The notes: a model not told the origin generated them from the letters alone. A DNA stretch of 64,000 nt from Chlorobiaceae bacterium (GCA_013334565.1 JAAXXI010000007.1:1-64000); one strand, 5' to 3'; counted from the stretch's first letter, positions 24,174 through 33,503 are shown. Translations and numbers: made by a program.

Positions 24174-26096
24174 ATGGAAAGACGGGAATTCATCAAAAAA
24201 ATATTTCTGAGGACCGGGATCGGAACCGGGGTTCTGGCGACAGGCGCAGGCGGATTGGCAGGTTATTACCAGCCGAGAAAGGCCCTTTACAAGGGTGAAT
24301 CTCAGGATGAGGAAGGTTCGGAAAAGCTGGAAATACCTCGCAGGGCAGCGGTCATCGGCGGCGGGCTTGCGGGCGTCAGCGCCGCTCTCGAACTTGCGGA
24401 AAAAGGGTTCGACGTGACGCTGGTGGAATCTTCCGCCTCCCTCGGGGGTAAACTGACCGGATGGAATATCGATGCGCTCGGGGATACATTTCCTGTCGAG
24501 CACGGCTTCCATGGATTTTTCGACCAGTATTACAATCTCAACGAAATATTTGCAAAAGGCGGGGTCAAACAGGCGGTTTTCAACGAATCTCCCGGTTACC
24601 CCGTTCTTTTCAGGGAATTTCCGGCCGAAATTTTCGGACAGACTCCGAAATATTTTCCCTTCAATGTTTTTTCCATCCTTGGCCAGTCCAGAAGGCTCGA
24701 CCTCATCTCGTTCCTGAAAAACTCGAAAGGACTGCTTTCGACGCTGCAGCTGTTCGAGTACGATTATTCACGTGTTTTCCGGCAGTACGACAATATCGAT
24801 TTTATGACTTTCTGCCGCCGGGGAGAGATCCTTCCCGCTTTTGTAGATACCGTCCTGCACCCCTTCGCCGATGCTACCATGAACCGCATGGAGGTTTTGT
24901 CGGCCGCGGAAGCACTCCGCTATTTCCATTTTTACTTCATGGGAAGCCCGGAGGGCCTTGCCTTCAGGATTACGAACCGCGACTGCATGACCGCCCTCAT
25001 CGATCCTCTCGAAGCAAGGTTGAGACAGCTTGGCGTAACCATCATGAAAGGTTGCACGGCAAGGAAGATCGTCGCCGAAGGGCAAAAAGTGAACGGAGTC
25101 CTGCTCGACCGGGGAAGCGGCGGTTCCGGCCTGTTCATGCAGATAAAGACATCCGAAGTTCCTGCATCAGGTTTCGGTTCCTTTCTTTCACCAGAAGGGG
25201 TCCCGGTTCTGATCGGACGGAGGAACGGCGGTTATGCCGTCTTCGATGCCCGCTGTACCCATATGGGGTGCCCTGTCAGCTATGATACTTCCGTCGCAGG
25301 GTTCTACTGTCCCTGCCATTCCGGTCGTTACGATCTTGCCGGCGTGCCGCTGAGCGGTCCTCCAAAAGAGTCCCTAGCTCCTCTTTCAGTGACTGAACAT
25401 GGAGGAACACTGATCGTGAGAAGGTCGGGAGGTACCGGGGGCGAAGTGCTTGCATGCGACTACTGCGTGGTTGCTTCCAATGTCAGCGGGACCCGCTCGA
25501 TCTTCAGAAATTCGGATACTGTCAATCCTTTGTTCGAAAAACAGATATCGTCGCTCGGCGAGGCCGATCCCTATGCAGTTTACCGCGTATGGCTCGACAG
25601 GCCCCTCCACTCTTCGCATTTTCCTTTCTACACCACTTCAGGGTTTACCTATACCGACTCGATCACGATCTATTCCCATTTTCAGGAGCCGTTCATCTCC
25701 TGGGCGAAAAAGAACCGCGGAGCAGTTCTGGAACTGCATGCCTATGCCATCGCGCCGGAAGACATCAAACCGGAAGAAGTGGTCAAAGCCACGATGCTGA
25801 AGGAAATGAGGACCATGATTCCCGAACTTGCGGGCGCGAACGTGCTGTACGGCCTGTTCATGCAGCAGTCAAATTTCACTCGATGGGCCCCCGGTGACCA
25901 TGCTTCGAGGCCGGGCGTGGAAACACCTTATGCCAACCTCTTCCTTGCCGGTGACTGGGTGAAGGTCGATGCACCGGTTTTTCTCATGGAAGCTGCGGTA
26001 TTTACCGGAAGGATGGCGGCAAATGCCATATTCAGAAACGAATCGCTGAAACCGGTACCACTTCCCATTGTCCCCATGGAAGGCCTGTTCGCCTGA
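24174..26096 (+). CDS. crtU: FAD-dependent carotenoid desaturase-type oxidoreductase with embedded Rieske domain; candidate isorenieratene synthase CrtU
   Basis: 640 residues. The FAD-binding loop AAVIGGGLAGVSAALELAEKG (about 55-75) with ESSASLGGK places it in the phytoene-desaturase/amine-oxidase superfamily. Within the substrate half sits a Rieske [2Fe-2S] domain: C361-T-H363-M-G-C366 and C379-P-C381-H382, giving two Cys, two His ligands and the disulfide pair of high-potential Rieske proteins. FLAGDWVKVDAPVFLMEAAVFTGR near the end is the second FAD motif. The N terminus ERREFIKKIFLRTG is twin-arginine-like. Isorenieratene synthases of green sulfur bacteria are, to my knowledge, of this type, converting beta/gamma-carotene ends to aromatic rings. 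Gene name is tentative. Confidence 0.65.
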   Translation: MERREFIKKIFLRTGIGTGVLATGAGGLAGYYQPRKALYKGESQDEEGSEKLEIPRRAAVIGGGLAGVSAALELAEKGFDVTLVESSASLGGKLTGWNIDALGDTFPVEHGFHGFFDQYYNLNEIFAKGGVKQAVFNESPGYPVLFREFPAEIFGQTPKYFPFNVFSILGQSRRLDLISFLKNSKGLLSTLQLFEYDYSRVFRQYDNIDFMTFCRRGEILPAFVDTVLHPFADATMNRMEVLSAAEALRYFHFYFMGSPEGLAFRITNRDCMTALIDPLEARLRQLGVTIMKGCTARKIVAEGQKVNGVLLDRGSGGSGLFMQIKTSEVPASGFGSFLSPEGVPVLIGRRNGGYAVFDARCTHMGCPVSYDTSVAGFYCPCHSGRYDLAGVPLSGPPKESLAPLSVTEHGGTLIVRRSGGTGGEVLACDYCVVASNVSGTRSIFRNSDTVNPLFEKQISSLGEADPYAVYRVWLDRPLHSSHFPFYTTSGFTYTDSITIYSHFQEPFISWAKKNRGAVLELHAYAIAPEDIKPEEVVKATMLKEMRTMIPELAGANVLYGLFMQQSNFTRWAPGDHASRPGVETPYANLFLAGDWVKVDAPVFLMEAAVFTGRMAANAIFRNESLKPVPLPIVPMEGLFA

Positions 26097-26116
26097 AAAA
26101 CGGAATTTCCTGCAGG

Positions 26117-27262
26117 TCACCTGATGCCGAGGCATCTGACGACCGTGTCGTGCAATACGGGACGGAACTTGCGGATTTTGATGTTTTCTGAGGTGGGGTA
26201 GACCCGGTTGCAGAGGAAAATGACGGCAAGGTTTTTTGTCGGGTCGATCCAGATGCTGGTGCCGGTATAGCCGAGGTGCCCGAAGGATGCGGTAGAGAAA
26301 AGGGTTCCGGCCGACGAACTGCTTCCGGGTGACCGGACATCCCAGCCGAGCGCCCTGAGCCCTTCGGGATGGGAGAGGAATTTGCCGAGGGTTGTTCCCC
26401 CGATATAGGTTCTGCCATCGAGTTTCCCTCCGTTCATGATCATCATGACGAATCGGGCAAGGTCGCCGGTAGTGGAATAGAGACCGGCATGTCCAGCCGC
26501 ACCGCCGAGAAGCGCGGCATTCTGGTCGTGGACCGTCGGGCGGGGCGTTGAGAGAGGCCAGTCATGATCCTGTTCAACCGGTGCGATACGGTCTGCAAGC
26601 GACAGCGGAGGGTTGAACATGGTCGAATTCATGCCGAGAGGGACGGCGAAACGTTCGTGGAAGTTCGATGCGAGGCTTTTTCCTGTAACAGTCTCGATGA
26701 TCTTTCCAAGCGTGATGAACCCGAGGTCGCTGTATATGGTCGCGGTGTTCGGGGGGCACAGCAGGGTGTCTGCGTAAATGGTCCGGTAAACCTGCTCCGG
26801 GGTCCTGCATGTTTTCGCGAAATAGGAATGCGCCCTCAAACCGGATGTATGGCGTAGCAGGTTTTCAAGGGTGACCGCTTTTTTGCCGTTTGCGGCGAAG
26901 TCCGGAAGGTAGCGGCCGACGGGTGCCTGGATTGAAAGTGAGTCCCGTTCGCTGAGCTGCATGACGATGCTTGTCGTGCAGACCGCCTTGGTGAGCGATG
27001 CGAGGTCGTAGAGCGTTTCCTTGTTTACCGGCAGGCTCTTGCTCTCGTAGGTCATCCTGCCGAACGCCTCACGGAAAACGACCTGGTCGCCATAGACAAC
27101 GGCGATGCTTGCGCCTGGAAAAACGGTATCCCTGACGGCGTTCCTGATCAGGGTGCGCAGGGGGCCGAAATCATAACCGTAAACCTTGCCTGGCAGGATG
27201 GTGACCAGGAAAACGAGGAGTGTCCTGACGGCAAGGATTGGCCGGTGCCTGCGCATGCTCAT
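26117..27262 (-). CDS. beta-lactamase-fold serine hydrolase (class C/EstB-like), exported
   Basis: 381 residues with a signal peptide (LAVRTLLVFLVTILPGKVYG). The catalytic S-x-x-K is in YDLASLTKAV; the second motif is YSDLG in place of Y-x-N; the third is FGHLGYTGTS. This set is typical of penicillin-binding-protein-related esterases and D-aminopeptidases rather than true beta-lactamases. VTLENLLRHTSGL is a further family signature. It follows mlaD by 8 bases and probably belongs to that operon, which hints at an envelope role. Substrate unknown. Confidence 0.85.
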   Translation of the reverse strand: MSMRRHRPILAVRTLLVFLVTILPGKVYGYDFGPLRTLIRNAVRDTVFPGASIAVVYGDQVVFREAFGRMTYESKSLPVNKETLYDLASLTKAVCTTSIVMQLSERDSLSIQAPVGRYLPDFAANGKKAVTLENLLRHTSGLRAHSYFAKTCRTPEQVYRTIYADTLLCPPNTATIYSDLGFITLGKIIETVTGKSLASNFHERFAVPLGMNSTMFNPPLSLADRIAPVEQDHDWPLSTPRPTVHDQNAALLGGAAGHAGLYSTTGDLARFVMMIMNGGKLDGRTYIGGTTLGKFLSHPEGLRALGWDVRSPGSSSSAGTLFSTASFGHLGYTGTSIWIDPTKNLAVIFLCNRVYPTSENIKIRKFRPVLHDTVVRCLGIR

Positions 27263-27269
27263 CTCCTGT

Positions 27270-28148
27270 TCAGAAGAGGGAGAATTTCACGTAACGGCCC
27301 GGTTTTCTTTTCAGGTCGACCAGGACTGAATCAAGCGAGGTGAGCGTATGGCTCAGATTGTTGTACAGCGCCGGATTTGACGTGAGTTGGCCGAGGGTGC
27401 CCTTGTCGTCGTTGATTTTCCCGATGAGCTGTTCGGTCTGCTGTGCCGCCTTGTTGAGCCGGTCGATGGTCTGGGTCGTGTTGTTCGCCAGCGACTTGTC
27501 GTTCAGCAGTTTGGGCAGGAGGCCCTCGCCATGGGACGCTTTTTTTGAAAGCGCTGAAAGCTCGGTTGTCGCCGATTTCAGGTTCGCAACGGTTTCGACA
27601 AGGTCGGTTCCCATTTTTTCGTCTGATACGATCCTGCCTGCCATGCCCTTGCCGTTGTTGAGATGATCGAGCAGGACGTTGATCTTTTCAAACGCCGCAG
27701 CGGCTTTGTCGGTAAGGTTCGCCATGCCGTCTTCGGTCTGCAGGGCGATGAAGTCGCCATTTTTCACCTTTGGCCCTTTTCCTGTCTTGATGTCGATGAA
27801 TTTGTCGCCGAGGATGCCGAGAGATTTGATCGTCGCCCTTGAATCCTTTGTGACGAGGGGAGCGAATTCGTTCTTCAGCCGCAGTTCGGCAACCACGAAC
27901 AGGGAGTCGTTCCTGTTAAGAAAACCCATTTTTGAAACTGTGCCGATCCTCTTTCCTGAAATGGATACGAAATTGTTTTCAGCAAGGCTCTGCATATCCT
28001 GCGAAAGGACCTGGATGGTCGTGACACCGGTGAACATATTGGTGTTCTTGCCGATCACGATACCGAGATATGCTGCGAAACCGATGCCAAGAATGAAAAA
28101 GATGCCGGTTTTCAGATCGCTCCATTTCAAAGCGTTCGGGTTTTTCAT
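27270..28148 (-). CDS. mlaD: MCE-domain lipid-transport protein MlaD-like
   Basis: 292 residues: short N-terminal cytosolic part, one membrane helix (IFFILGIGFAAYLGIVIG), an MCE domain (VTTIQVLSQDMQSLAENNFVSISGKRIG... SLGILGDKFIDI) and a helical tail with repeated Leu/Asn/Asp stretches. MCE proteins form periplasmic hexamer rings that pass phospholipid between membranes with an MlaE permease and MlaF ATPase, both encoded just upstream. Start taken at MKNPNALKWSDLKTG; the frame runs 46 codons upstream into mlaF. The tail is much longer than E. coli MlaD and could bridge the periplasm. Confidence 0.88.
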   Translation of the reverse strand: MKNPNALKWSDLKTGIFFILGIGFAAYLGIVIGKNTNMFTGVTTIQVLSQDMQSLAENNFVSISGKRIGTVSKMGFLNRNDSLFVVAELRLKNEFAPLVTKDSRATIKSLGILGDKFIDIKTGKGPKVKNGDFIALQTEDGMANLTDKAAAAFEKINVLLDHLNNGKGMAGRIVSDEKMGTDLVETVANLKSATTELSALSKKASHGEGLLPKLLNDKSLANNTTQTIDRLNKAAQQTEQLIGKINDDKGTLGQLTSNPALYNNLSHTLTSLDSVLVDLKRKPGRYVKFSLF

Positions 28149-28168
28149 ACAGGAAAAATCATTAGGTG

Positions 28169-28903
28169 TTATAATTCGAGAATCTTGTCTGACAGTATCG
28201 AACGGATGAACGGGTGTTGCGCGTCGTGGAGCTTTTCCGTCACATCGTCGAAAATGATCTCTCCCTGGTAGAGCACGGCAACGCAATCGGCGACATTGAA
28301 GACATCGTCGATGATATGGGTGACGATAACCGCACCGAGGTTGCTGGTGTGCCTCAGGGAGCTGATAAGCGAGAGAATTTTTTTCGAGCTGACCGGGTCC
28401 AGGCCGGCGGTCGGTTCGTCAAAAAGGATCATCCTGGGGTTGAAAACCATTGCCCTGCCTATCGCCACCCGTTTGCGCATGCCGCCGCTGAGGCTTTCGG
28501 GGAGCTGGTCTTCGTATCCTTCGAGGCCCGCGAAGTTGATCTGCTCCTGAACCTTCTTTCTTACCTGATCTTCAGGCAGTTTGAGGTTTTCACGAAGGAA
28601 AAATCCGATGTTCTGGCTTATGGTAAGCGAATCGAACAATGCATTGCCCTGGAATACCATGCCCATTTTCCGGCGTATGTCGTACAGCTCGGTTTCCTTC
28701 AAATTTGTGATATCCTGCCCGTCGACAAACACTTTTCCGCAGTCCGGCTTGATGAGCCCGAGCATGAGCTTGAGAATGGTGCTTTTTCCGACGCCGCTGG
28801 GGCCGAGGATCGCCTTGATGGTGTTGTCCTGGACCTTGAGTGAGACATTTTTCAGGATCAGTTTGTCCCCGTAACTCAGGCAGACGTTTTTCAGCTCGAT
28901 CAT
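28169..28903 (-). CDS. mlaF: ABC transporter ATPase MlaF
   Basis: 244 residues: Walker A GPSGVGKST, Q-loop MVFQGNALFDSL, signature LSGGMRKRVAIGRA, Walker B MILFDEPTAGLDP and H-loop VIVTHI. LFDSLTISQNIGFFL with GMRKR is characteristic of the MlaF/Ttg2A lineage. It energises phospholipid movement through MlaE. It lies 4 bases after mlaE and 20 bases before mlaD, in the order E-F-D on the minus strand. Confidence 0.94.
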   Translation of the reverse strand: MIELKNVCLSYGDKLILKNVSLKVQDNTIKAILGPSGVGKSTILKLMLGLIKPDCGKVFVDGQDITNLKETELYDIRRKMGMVFQGNALFDSLTISQNIGFFLRENLKLPEDQVRKKVQEQINFAGLEGYEDQLPESLSGGMRKRVAIGRAMVFNPRMILFDEPTAGLDPVSSKKILSLISSLRHTSNLGAVIVTHIIDDVFNVADCVAVLYQGEIIFDDVTEKLHDAQHPFIRSILSDKILEL

Positions 28904-28907
28904 GGCG

Positions 28908-29702
28908 CTACATGTTCTCCAGGACTATTTTGGAAACGTAGAAATTCGCAACCAGCACAAGGCCTGAAGAGACGACGATCCCCTTGATGGTGGAACGACC
29001 GACCCCTGCAGTTCCTCCCCTGGCGGAAAATCCGTTGAAGCTGCTGACGAGCGTGATGATGATGGCAAATACCGGAGCCTTGAGGAATCCTACGACAAAA
29101 TCCTTCGGCAGGAGCCTTGGGTAGACCGAATTCCAGAAGATGCCCGGATCGAGCTTGTGGTAATGTTCGGCGAGATAGGCTGCACTGTGCAGGCCAGCAT
29201 AGTCTGAGAGGGCGGTCAGCGGGAAGAACATGATCAGCGCCGCGACAAGCCTCGGCATGACAAGCTTTGCCACGGGATCGGTGCCGAAAGCCCTGAGCGC
29301 GTCGATCTGTTCGGATATTTTCATTGCGCCGAGTTCTGCGCCGTTGCGCGACCCGAACCTTGCGGAAAGCATGAGGCCCATGAGCAGAGGGCCGAGCTCA
29401 CGCAGCACGGATATGGAAGTCGAGCGGCCGAGCATGGTTTTCGCCCCGAAATCCTCAAGCAGGTTTCCCACCTCTATGGCAAGCAGGGCACCGATGGATA
29501 TGGAACTGACAAGCACGATCGGAATGGAATCAGTTCCGCAGATGGTCATCTGGTCGAGAACGTCGCGCCAGTATGTCCGTACTTTCGGAAAAGTCACAAA
29601 CGCCCTTACTGAAAAGAGAAAAAATTCCTGAATGTTGAGCAGGAACGCCTTCAGGTCGTAGATCATCTGTTTGTACAGATTCCGAACAATAGTCAAATGC
29701 AT
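28908..29702 (-). CDS. mlaE: ABC transporter permease MlaE
   Basis: 264 residues with five or six helices. STSISVLRELGPLLMGLMLSAR and GAELGAMKISEQIDALRAFGTDPV are the hallmark of the MlaE permease family (E-L-G-P and EQIDALRxxGxxP, the coupling helix). First gene of the E-F-D lipid-transport operon. No MlaB (STAS) or MlaC gene is adjacent, so the complex here may be the minimal type seen in many non-enteric bacteria. Confidence 0.92.
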   Translation of the reverse strand: MHLTIVRNLYKQMIYDLKAFLLNIQEFFLFSVRAFVTFPKVRTYWRDVLDQMTICGTDSIPIVLVSSISIGALLAIEVGNLLEDFGAKTMLGRSTSISVLRELGPLLMGLMLSARFGSRNGAELGAMKISEQIDALRAFGTDPVAKLVMPRLVAALIMFFPLTALSDYAGLHSAAYLAEHYHKLDPGIFWNSVYPRLLPKDFVVGFLKAPVFAIIITLVSSFNGFSARGGTAGVGRSTIKGIVVSSGLVLVANFYVSKIVLENM

Positions 29703-29800
29703 AGAGAATCAATGGTAAGGGGCGAAACAAGGATGCTGCGCTGCCTGAAAAACACGCTCAAATAATAGCAAAACTTCATGAAAAGGCAAATCACTTGTTT

Positions 29801-30661
29801 TCAGGCATTTACCAGCCTGCATTTCATTTTCGTCACCCACTGGTAAGGTATGGTCACCCTGCCGAAGGTATCTTCATCGCGTTCTTTCAGACCGTGGTAA
29901 TCGGAGCCTCCTGAAAAAAGCAGGAAGTACTCGTTCGCGATTTCCCGGTAGTAATTCTGCTTGTACGTATCATGTGAAGGATGGACGATCTCGATACCGT
30001 CAAGGCCAAACGTGATAAGCTGCTTCAGGGTTTCGTCGGGAACATTCTGTGCCGGGTGGGCAAGGAACGAGAGCCCGGAAGCTTCGTTGATCAGCCTGAT
30101 CACTTCACCAGGATGCGTTTCAATGCTTTTGACGTATGCCGGACTGTGGGCGCCGAGGTATTTGCTGAAAGCTTCGCTGAAGCTTTTCACGTAACCGACG
30201 TCCTGGAGGACGGCTGCGATATGCGGCCTTCCGACGCTTCCGTTCTGGGCTTTGGTGATGATCTGCTCGATGCCGATCTTCACGCCCATCCTGGCGAGCT
30301 TGTTGACCATGCGTTCAGCCCTTTCTGTTCGAAGACGGCGGCAATGGTCAAGATAACTCTTCAGCTCGGAGTGCTGATAGTTGAAAAAATAACCAAGGAC
30401 ATGGATATCATAGCCCTTGTAGGTCGAGCTCATTTCTACACCCGGAATAAGCTCGACGCCTTTCTCCAAGGCTAATGGCTTTGCTTTGTCGATTCCTAAA
30501 ACAGAGTCATGGTCAGTGATGCTGATGGCCTTCAATCCCGCATGTGCCGCCTTTTCGACGATTTCTTCAGGAGTGAACAGTCCGTCAGAACATTTTGTGT
30601 GTATATGTAAGTCTGCTTTTTCAAAGCCATTATGCCCTACGCCTGATGAGCTGTACGGCAT
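29801..30661 (-). CDS. PHP-domain phosphoesterase (YciV/RNase AM-like)
   Basis: 286 residues. Metal-binding motifs of the PHP family: ADLHIHTKCSDG, SITDHDSV, the glutamate in LIPGVEMSS, GRPHIA, FLAHPAQNV and GGSDYHG at the C-terminal end. Relatives include 5'-3' nucleases acting on nucleotide or RNA 5' ends and 3',5'-nucleoside bisphosphate phosphatases. Stand-alone gene 99 bases upstream of mlaE on the same strand. Confidence 0.88.
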   Translation of the reverse strand: MPYSSSGVGHNGFEKADLHIHTKCSDGLFTPEEIVEKAAHAGLKAISITDHDSVLGIDKAKPLALEKGVELIPGVEMSSTYKGYDIHVLGYFFNYQHSELKSYLDHCRRLRTERAERMVNKLARMGVKIGIEQIITKAQNGSVGRPHIAAVLQDVGYVKSFSEAFSKYLGAHSPAYVKSIETHPGEVIRLINEASGLSFLAHPAQNVPDETLKQLITFGLDGIEIVHPSHDTYKQNYYREIANEYFLLFSGGSDYHGLKERDEDTFGRVTIPYQWVTKMKCRLVNA

Positions 30662-30852
30662 GGCTGACAGGTTAAAAGGTTGATTTTATCATTCTCCTAT
30701 ATAACAAAAATAACGGGTCCGTTTCAGAGAAAAGAGAATAATTTTTCGGATTAAAAAGTTGCTCCGGGAAAACGGTTTCAAACCACGCTGACAGCAGGGT
30801 GAACCTTCGCTGAAATAAAGCGAAAGGGCGGAAAGTGGAAGTTCCGGTGCGT

Positions 30853-31701
30853 TTACGGTTTCAGCACACCAGCGGAGAGAAGCGCAAGGATAGCCGTGCC
30901 TGCTGCAATGCGGTAAACGATGAAAATGGTGGTCGTATGCTTTTTCAGGTAGCTGAGCAGGAACGCTATCGATGCGTAACCGCTGACGGCTGCGACCAAA
31001 GTGGCAACGGCGAGGTTCACTTCGCTGGCAGGGGAAGAAACGATGCCGTGCCAGTTATGGTAGAACTCGAGCAGTGCTGCGGCGAAAACGGAAGGGAGCG
31101 AAAGCAGGAATGAAAAACGTGCTGCTGTTTCACGATCGAGGTTGGCGAGCAGTCCGCCGGTGATGGTCACTCCCGAACGCGACGAGCCCGGTATAAGCGC
31201 GACGCTTTGCGCGAGGCCGATCAGGAGAGCTTCCTTCCATCCGATCCGGTCCATGGTTATCAGGGGAAGGTTGTGTTCCATGCGATGCTTCAATTTCAGT
31301 TCAGCCAGGATAAGCACGACGGCGAGGACGATGAGGGCTCCGCTGATCCAGTAGAGGGAGCGGAGGGTCGTTTCTATCGGTGTCTTGAAGAGCAGTCCGA
31401 AAACGACGATGGGGAGCGTACCGGCTGCGATCATCCAGCCTGTTTTCGATTCGGGGCTTTCGAGCGGTTTGCCATGGAGTATCCCGAGGATGACGGCCCG
31501 GGTGATGGTGTAAATATCCCTGCGGAAATAGAGGATTACTGCGGCGAGGGTGCCGAGCTGGATAATGGCGGTAAAGGCGGCCCCGGGATCTTCCCATCCT
31601 GCAAGGGCAGGAATGATCCTGATGTGGGCAGTGCTGCTGACAGGAAGGAATTCGGTCAGGCCCTGGACAAGGCCGAGAAGGGCGGCTTCAGCGAGGTTCA
31701 T
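30853..31701 (-). CDS. uppP: undecaprenyl-diphosphatase UppP (BacA)
   Basis: 282 residues, about eight helices. [22 protein letters not shown] (motif 1, split here: LVQGLTEFLPVSSTAH) and LIGLAQSVALIPGSSRSGVTI are the two catalytic motifs of the BacA family. It recycles undecaprenyl diphosphate to the monophosphate for peptidoglycan and O-antigen precursors, and its loss raises bacitracin sensitivity. Its start overlaps the end of rdgB by 14 bases, so it is the last gene of the pdxJ-rdgB-uppP unit. Confidence 0.95.
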   Translation of the reverse strand: MNLAEAALLGLVQGLTEFLPVSSTAHIRIIPALAGWEDPGAAFTAIIQLGTLAAVILYFRRDIYTITRAVILGILHGKPLESPESKTGWMIAAGTLPIVVFGLLFKTPIETTLRSLYWISGALIVLAVVLILAELKLKHRMEHNLPLITMDRIGWKEALLIGLAQSVALIPGSSRSGVTITGGLLANLDRETAARFSFLLSLPSVFAAALLEFYHNWHGIVSSPASEVNLAVATLVAAVSGYASIAFLLSYLKKHTTTIFIVYRIAAGTAILALLSAGVLKP

Positions 31702-32410
31702 GGGTATCGGTCGATAGCTTTGCGGGGAGATCGTGTGTCTGGAAAATTATTTTCAGGTCAGCCACGGCCTGTTTCACGGCCAGTGCCCTGTGACTCAGCG
31801 TGTTTTTTTCGGCGATGCCCATTTCGGCATAGGTCCGGCCTCTGCCGTCCACGACGAATACCGGGTCGTACCCGAAGCCTTCTGTGCCTTTTCTTTCGAG
31901 GTCGATCGTTCCTTTTACCGATCCTTCCGAAGTTCGTTCGAAAGAGAAATCCCCGTTCCGCGACGGGATGCGCCCTTTCATGGCGATGACGGTGCGGAAG
32001 CTGGCGGCGCGGTCGGTGATTCCCTGCATGCGTTCGAGCAGGTAGCGGACATTGTCTTCGTAAGCCGGTGCCATGCCATCCGGCATCGGGGCGAAGCGGG
32101 CGGAATAGACACCGGGCGCACCATCCAGTGCAGCGACTTCGAGCCCGGTGTCGTCGGCAAGGGCTATCATATACCCCAGGCGGCCCGAAAGATGCCTGAA
32201 TATGGCCCTTGCCTTGAGCAGCGCATTTCCTTCGAGGGTTTTTTCGGTCTCTTCAACCTCGATTTCTGCACCGAGGTCCCTCAGGCAGGCAACTTCGACG
32301 AGGGGCGATACATGTTCGAGAAGGGGGCGCATTTCGCGGACCTTGTCGGGGTTTCCCGTAGCGAGGACGATCGTGATCTTTTCCGTTCCCGGTGTCGCCA
32401 TCGTGTTCAT
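31688..32410 (-). CDS. rdgB: XTP/dITP pyrophosphatase RdgB
   Basis: 240 residues. [17 protein letters not shown] is the N-terminal signature; [43 protein letters not shown] and [19 protein letters not shown] complete the Ham1/RdgB family pattern. It hydrolyses non-canonical purine triphosphates to monophosphates. Its ATG overlaps the pdxJ stop as ATGA, implying coupled translation. Somewhat longer than the E. coli enzyme, with extra residues at the C terminus. Confidence 0.95.
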   Translation of the reverse strand: MNTMATPGTEKITIVLATGNPDKVREMRPLLEHVSPLVEVACLRDLGAEIEVEETEKTLEGNALLKARAIFRHLSGRLGYMIALADDTGLEVAALDGAPGVYSARFAPMPDGMAPAYEDNVRYLLERMQGITDRAASFRTVIAMKGRIPSRNGDFSFERTSEGSVKGTIDLERKGTEGFGYDPVFVVDGRGRTYAEMGIAEKNTLSHRALAVKQAVADLKIIFQTHDLPAKLSTDTHEPR

Positions 32411-33117
32411 CCGATAAGTCCCAGCATTTCCCGGACCGCTTCGCCGAGCCCCGTCATGACGGCACGGGCGATGATGGCGTGGCCGATGCTCACTTCCTCG
32501 ATTTCCGGGATTTCCCTGAACGGCGCAATGTTGCCGTAGTTGAGGCCGTGGCCCGCAACGACTTTCAATCCGATGCTTTTTGCATAGGAGGCCGCCTCCC
32601 TGATCCGTCGGAACTCGCGATCTCCATTGACGCTGTCGGTCTGCAGCGCGTATTTACCGGTATGCAGCTCGACAAGGTCGGCGCCTGCCTCAAGTGAAAG
32701 ATCGATGGCATGTTTATCCGGTTCGATGAACATGCTCACTTCTATGCCGCTCCTCTTGAAGGGTTTGATGAATTCAGCAAGGGACCCGAAGTGGGCGGTG
32801 ATGTTGAAACCTCCCTCGGTGGTCAGCTCTTCCCTTTTTTCAGGGACCAGCGTGATGAGCTCCGGTTTCGTGCGCAGCGCGATCATCTGCATTTCAGGCG
32901 TCATGGCCATTTCCAGGTCGAGCTTCGTCGTGATTGACGCCCTGAGGTTCCTGAGGTCTTCGTCCTTGATGTGCCGGCGGTCCTCACGAAGGTGGCAGAC
33001 GATGCCTGCCGCGCCGTTTTTTTCGGCGAGCAGCGCTGCTTCCACCGGATCGGGGACTCCTTCACCCCTTGCATTCCTCAGGGTGGCGATATGATCTATA
33101 TTGACTGCCAGTCTCAT
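32407..33117 (-). CDS. pdxJ: pyridoxine 5'-phosphate synthase PdxJ
   Basis: 236 residues. [36 protein letters not shown] and [14 protein letters not shown] are the conserved PdxJ segments including the catalytic Glu region; [15 protein letters not shown] and [13 protein letters not shown] bind phosphate. It condenses 1-deoxyxylulose 5-phosphate with amino-acetone phosphate to form PNP. DXP supply comes from dxs at 37.3 kb. First gene of a three-gene overlapping operon. Confidence 0.96.
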   Translation of the reverse strand: MRLAVNIDHIATLRNARGEGVPDPVEAALLAEKNGAAGIVCHLREDRRHIKDEDLRNLRASITTKLDLEMAMTPEMQMIALRTKPELITLVPEKREELTTEGGFNITAHFGSLAEFIKPFKRSGIEVSMFIEPDKHAIDLSLEAGADLVELHTGKYALQTDSVNGDREFRRIREAASYAKSIGLKVVAGHGLNYGNIAPFREIPEIEEVSIGHAIIARAVMTGLGEAVREMLGLIG

Positions 33118-33230
33118 GGTGATTTTCGATGAACCGTTGATAGTTATGCTCTGTGCCGACCATCCCGTTTCTCCTCAGGTCCGCGTTTAAAGCGAAGGTA
33201 ATGAAAAAAAGATAAAAGAGATAACGCTCT

Positions 33231-33446
33231 TCAGCTGTCGCCGGTACCCCAGCGTATCCGGCTCCATACCCGTTCATGCAGGAAATAGCCGAGGGTTGTG
33301 TAGATGTTGCTCACGATCATGAAGCCGAGAGCGAGCCGCACCTTACCCGTGAACAGGTAGATGGTCAGGAAATCGAGGCAGACAATGAAGATGCGGTAGG
33401 TGAACGCTTTGACAAGCGATCTTTTCAGGGTGACGGTCCGTGCCAT
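33231..33446 (-). CDS. small DUF2061-type membrane protein
   Basis: 71 residues from MARTVTLKRS; eight more codons are open upstream. RSLVKAFTYRIFIVCLDFL and LALGFMIVSNIYTTLGYFLHERVWSRI match the DUF2061 family of small two-helix membrane proteins, with the conserved YYxHERxW ending (here YFLHERVW). Function unknown; family members often sit beside sulfate-assimilation genes but none is present here. Confidence 0.78.
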   Translation of the reverse strand: MARTVTLKRSLVKAFTYRIFIVCLDFLTIYLFTGKVRLALGFMIVSNIYTTLGYFLHERVWSRIRWGTGDS

Positions 33447-33464
33447 AACGTCTCCGGTTCGTGA

Positions 33465-33503
33465 GGGCACCTCTCTTTTATTTCTGTTCCGAAGCCCTGT
33501 TGC
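33465..33503. repeat. left-end copy of the MITE-like element
   Basis: GGGCACCTCT followed by a T-rich stretch and GTTCCGAAGCCCTGTTGC here parallels 4746-4783, with only a few substitutions and small insertions. The right end with the inverted repeat is not found nearby, so this is a truncated or rearranged copy in the 303-base gap between the DUF2061 gene and mutS2. Nothing else was recognised in that gap. Confidence 0.55.

Noticed and set aside
30803-30826. Terminator after uppP
   Set aside because: The stem (TTCGCT/AGCGAA with a bulge) is short and lacks a T-run in the minus-strand direction.
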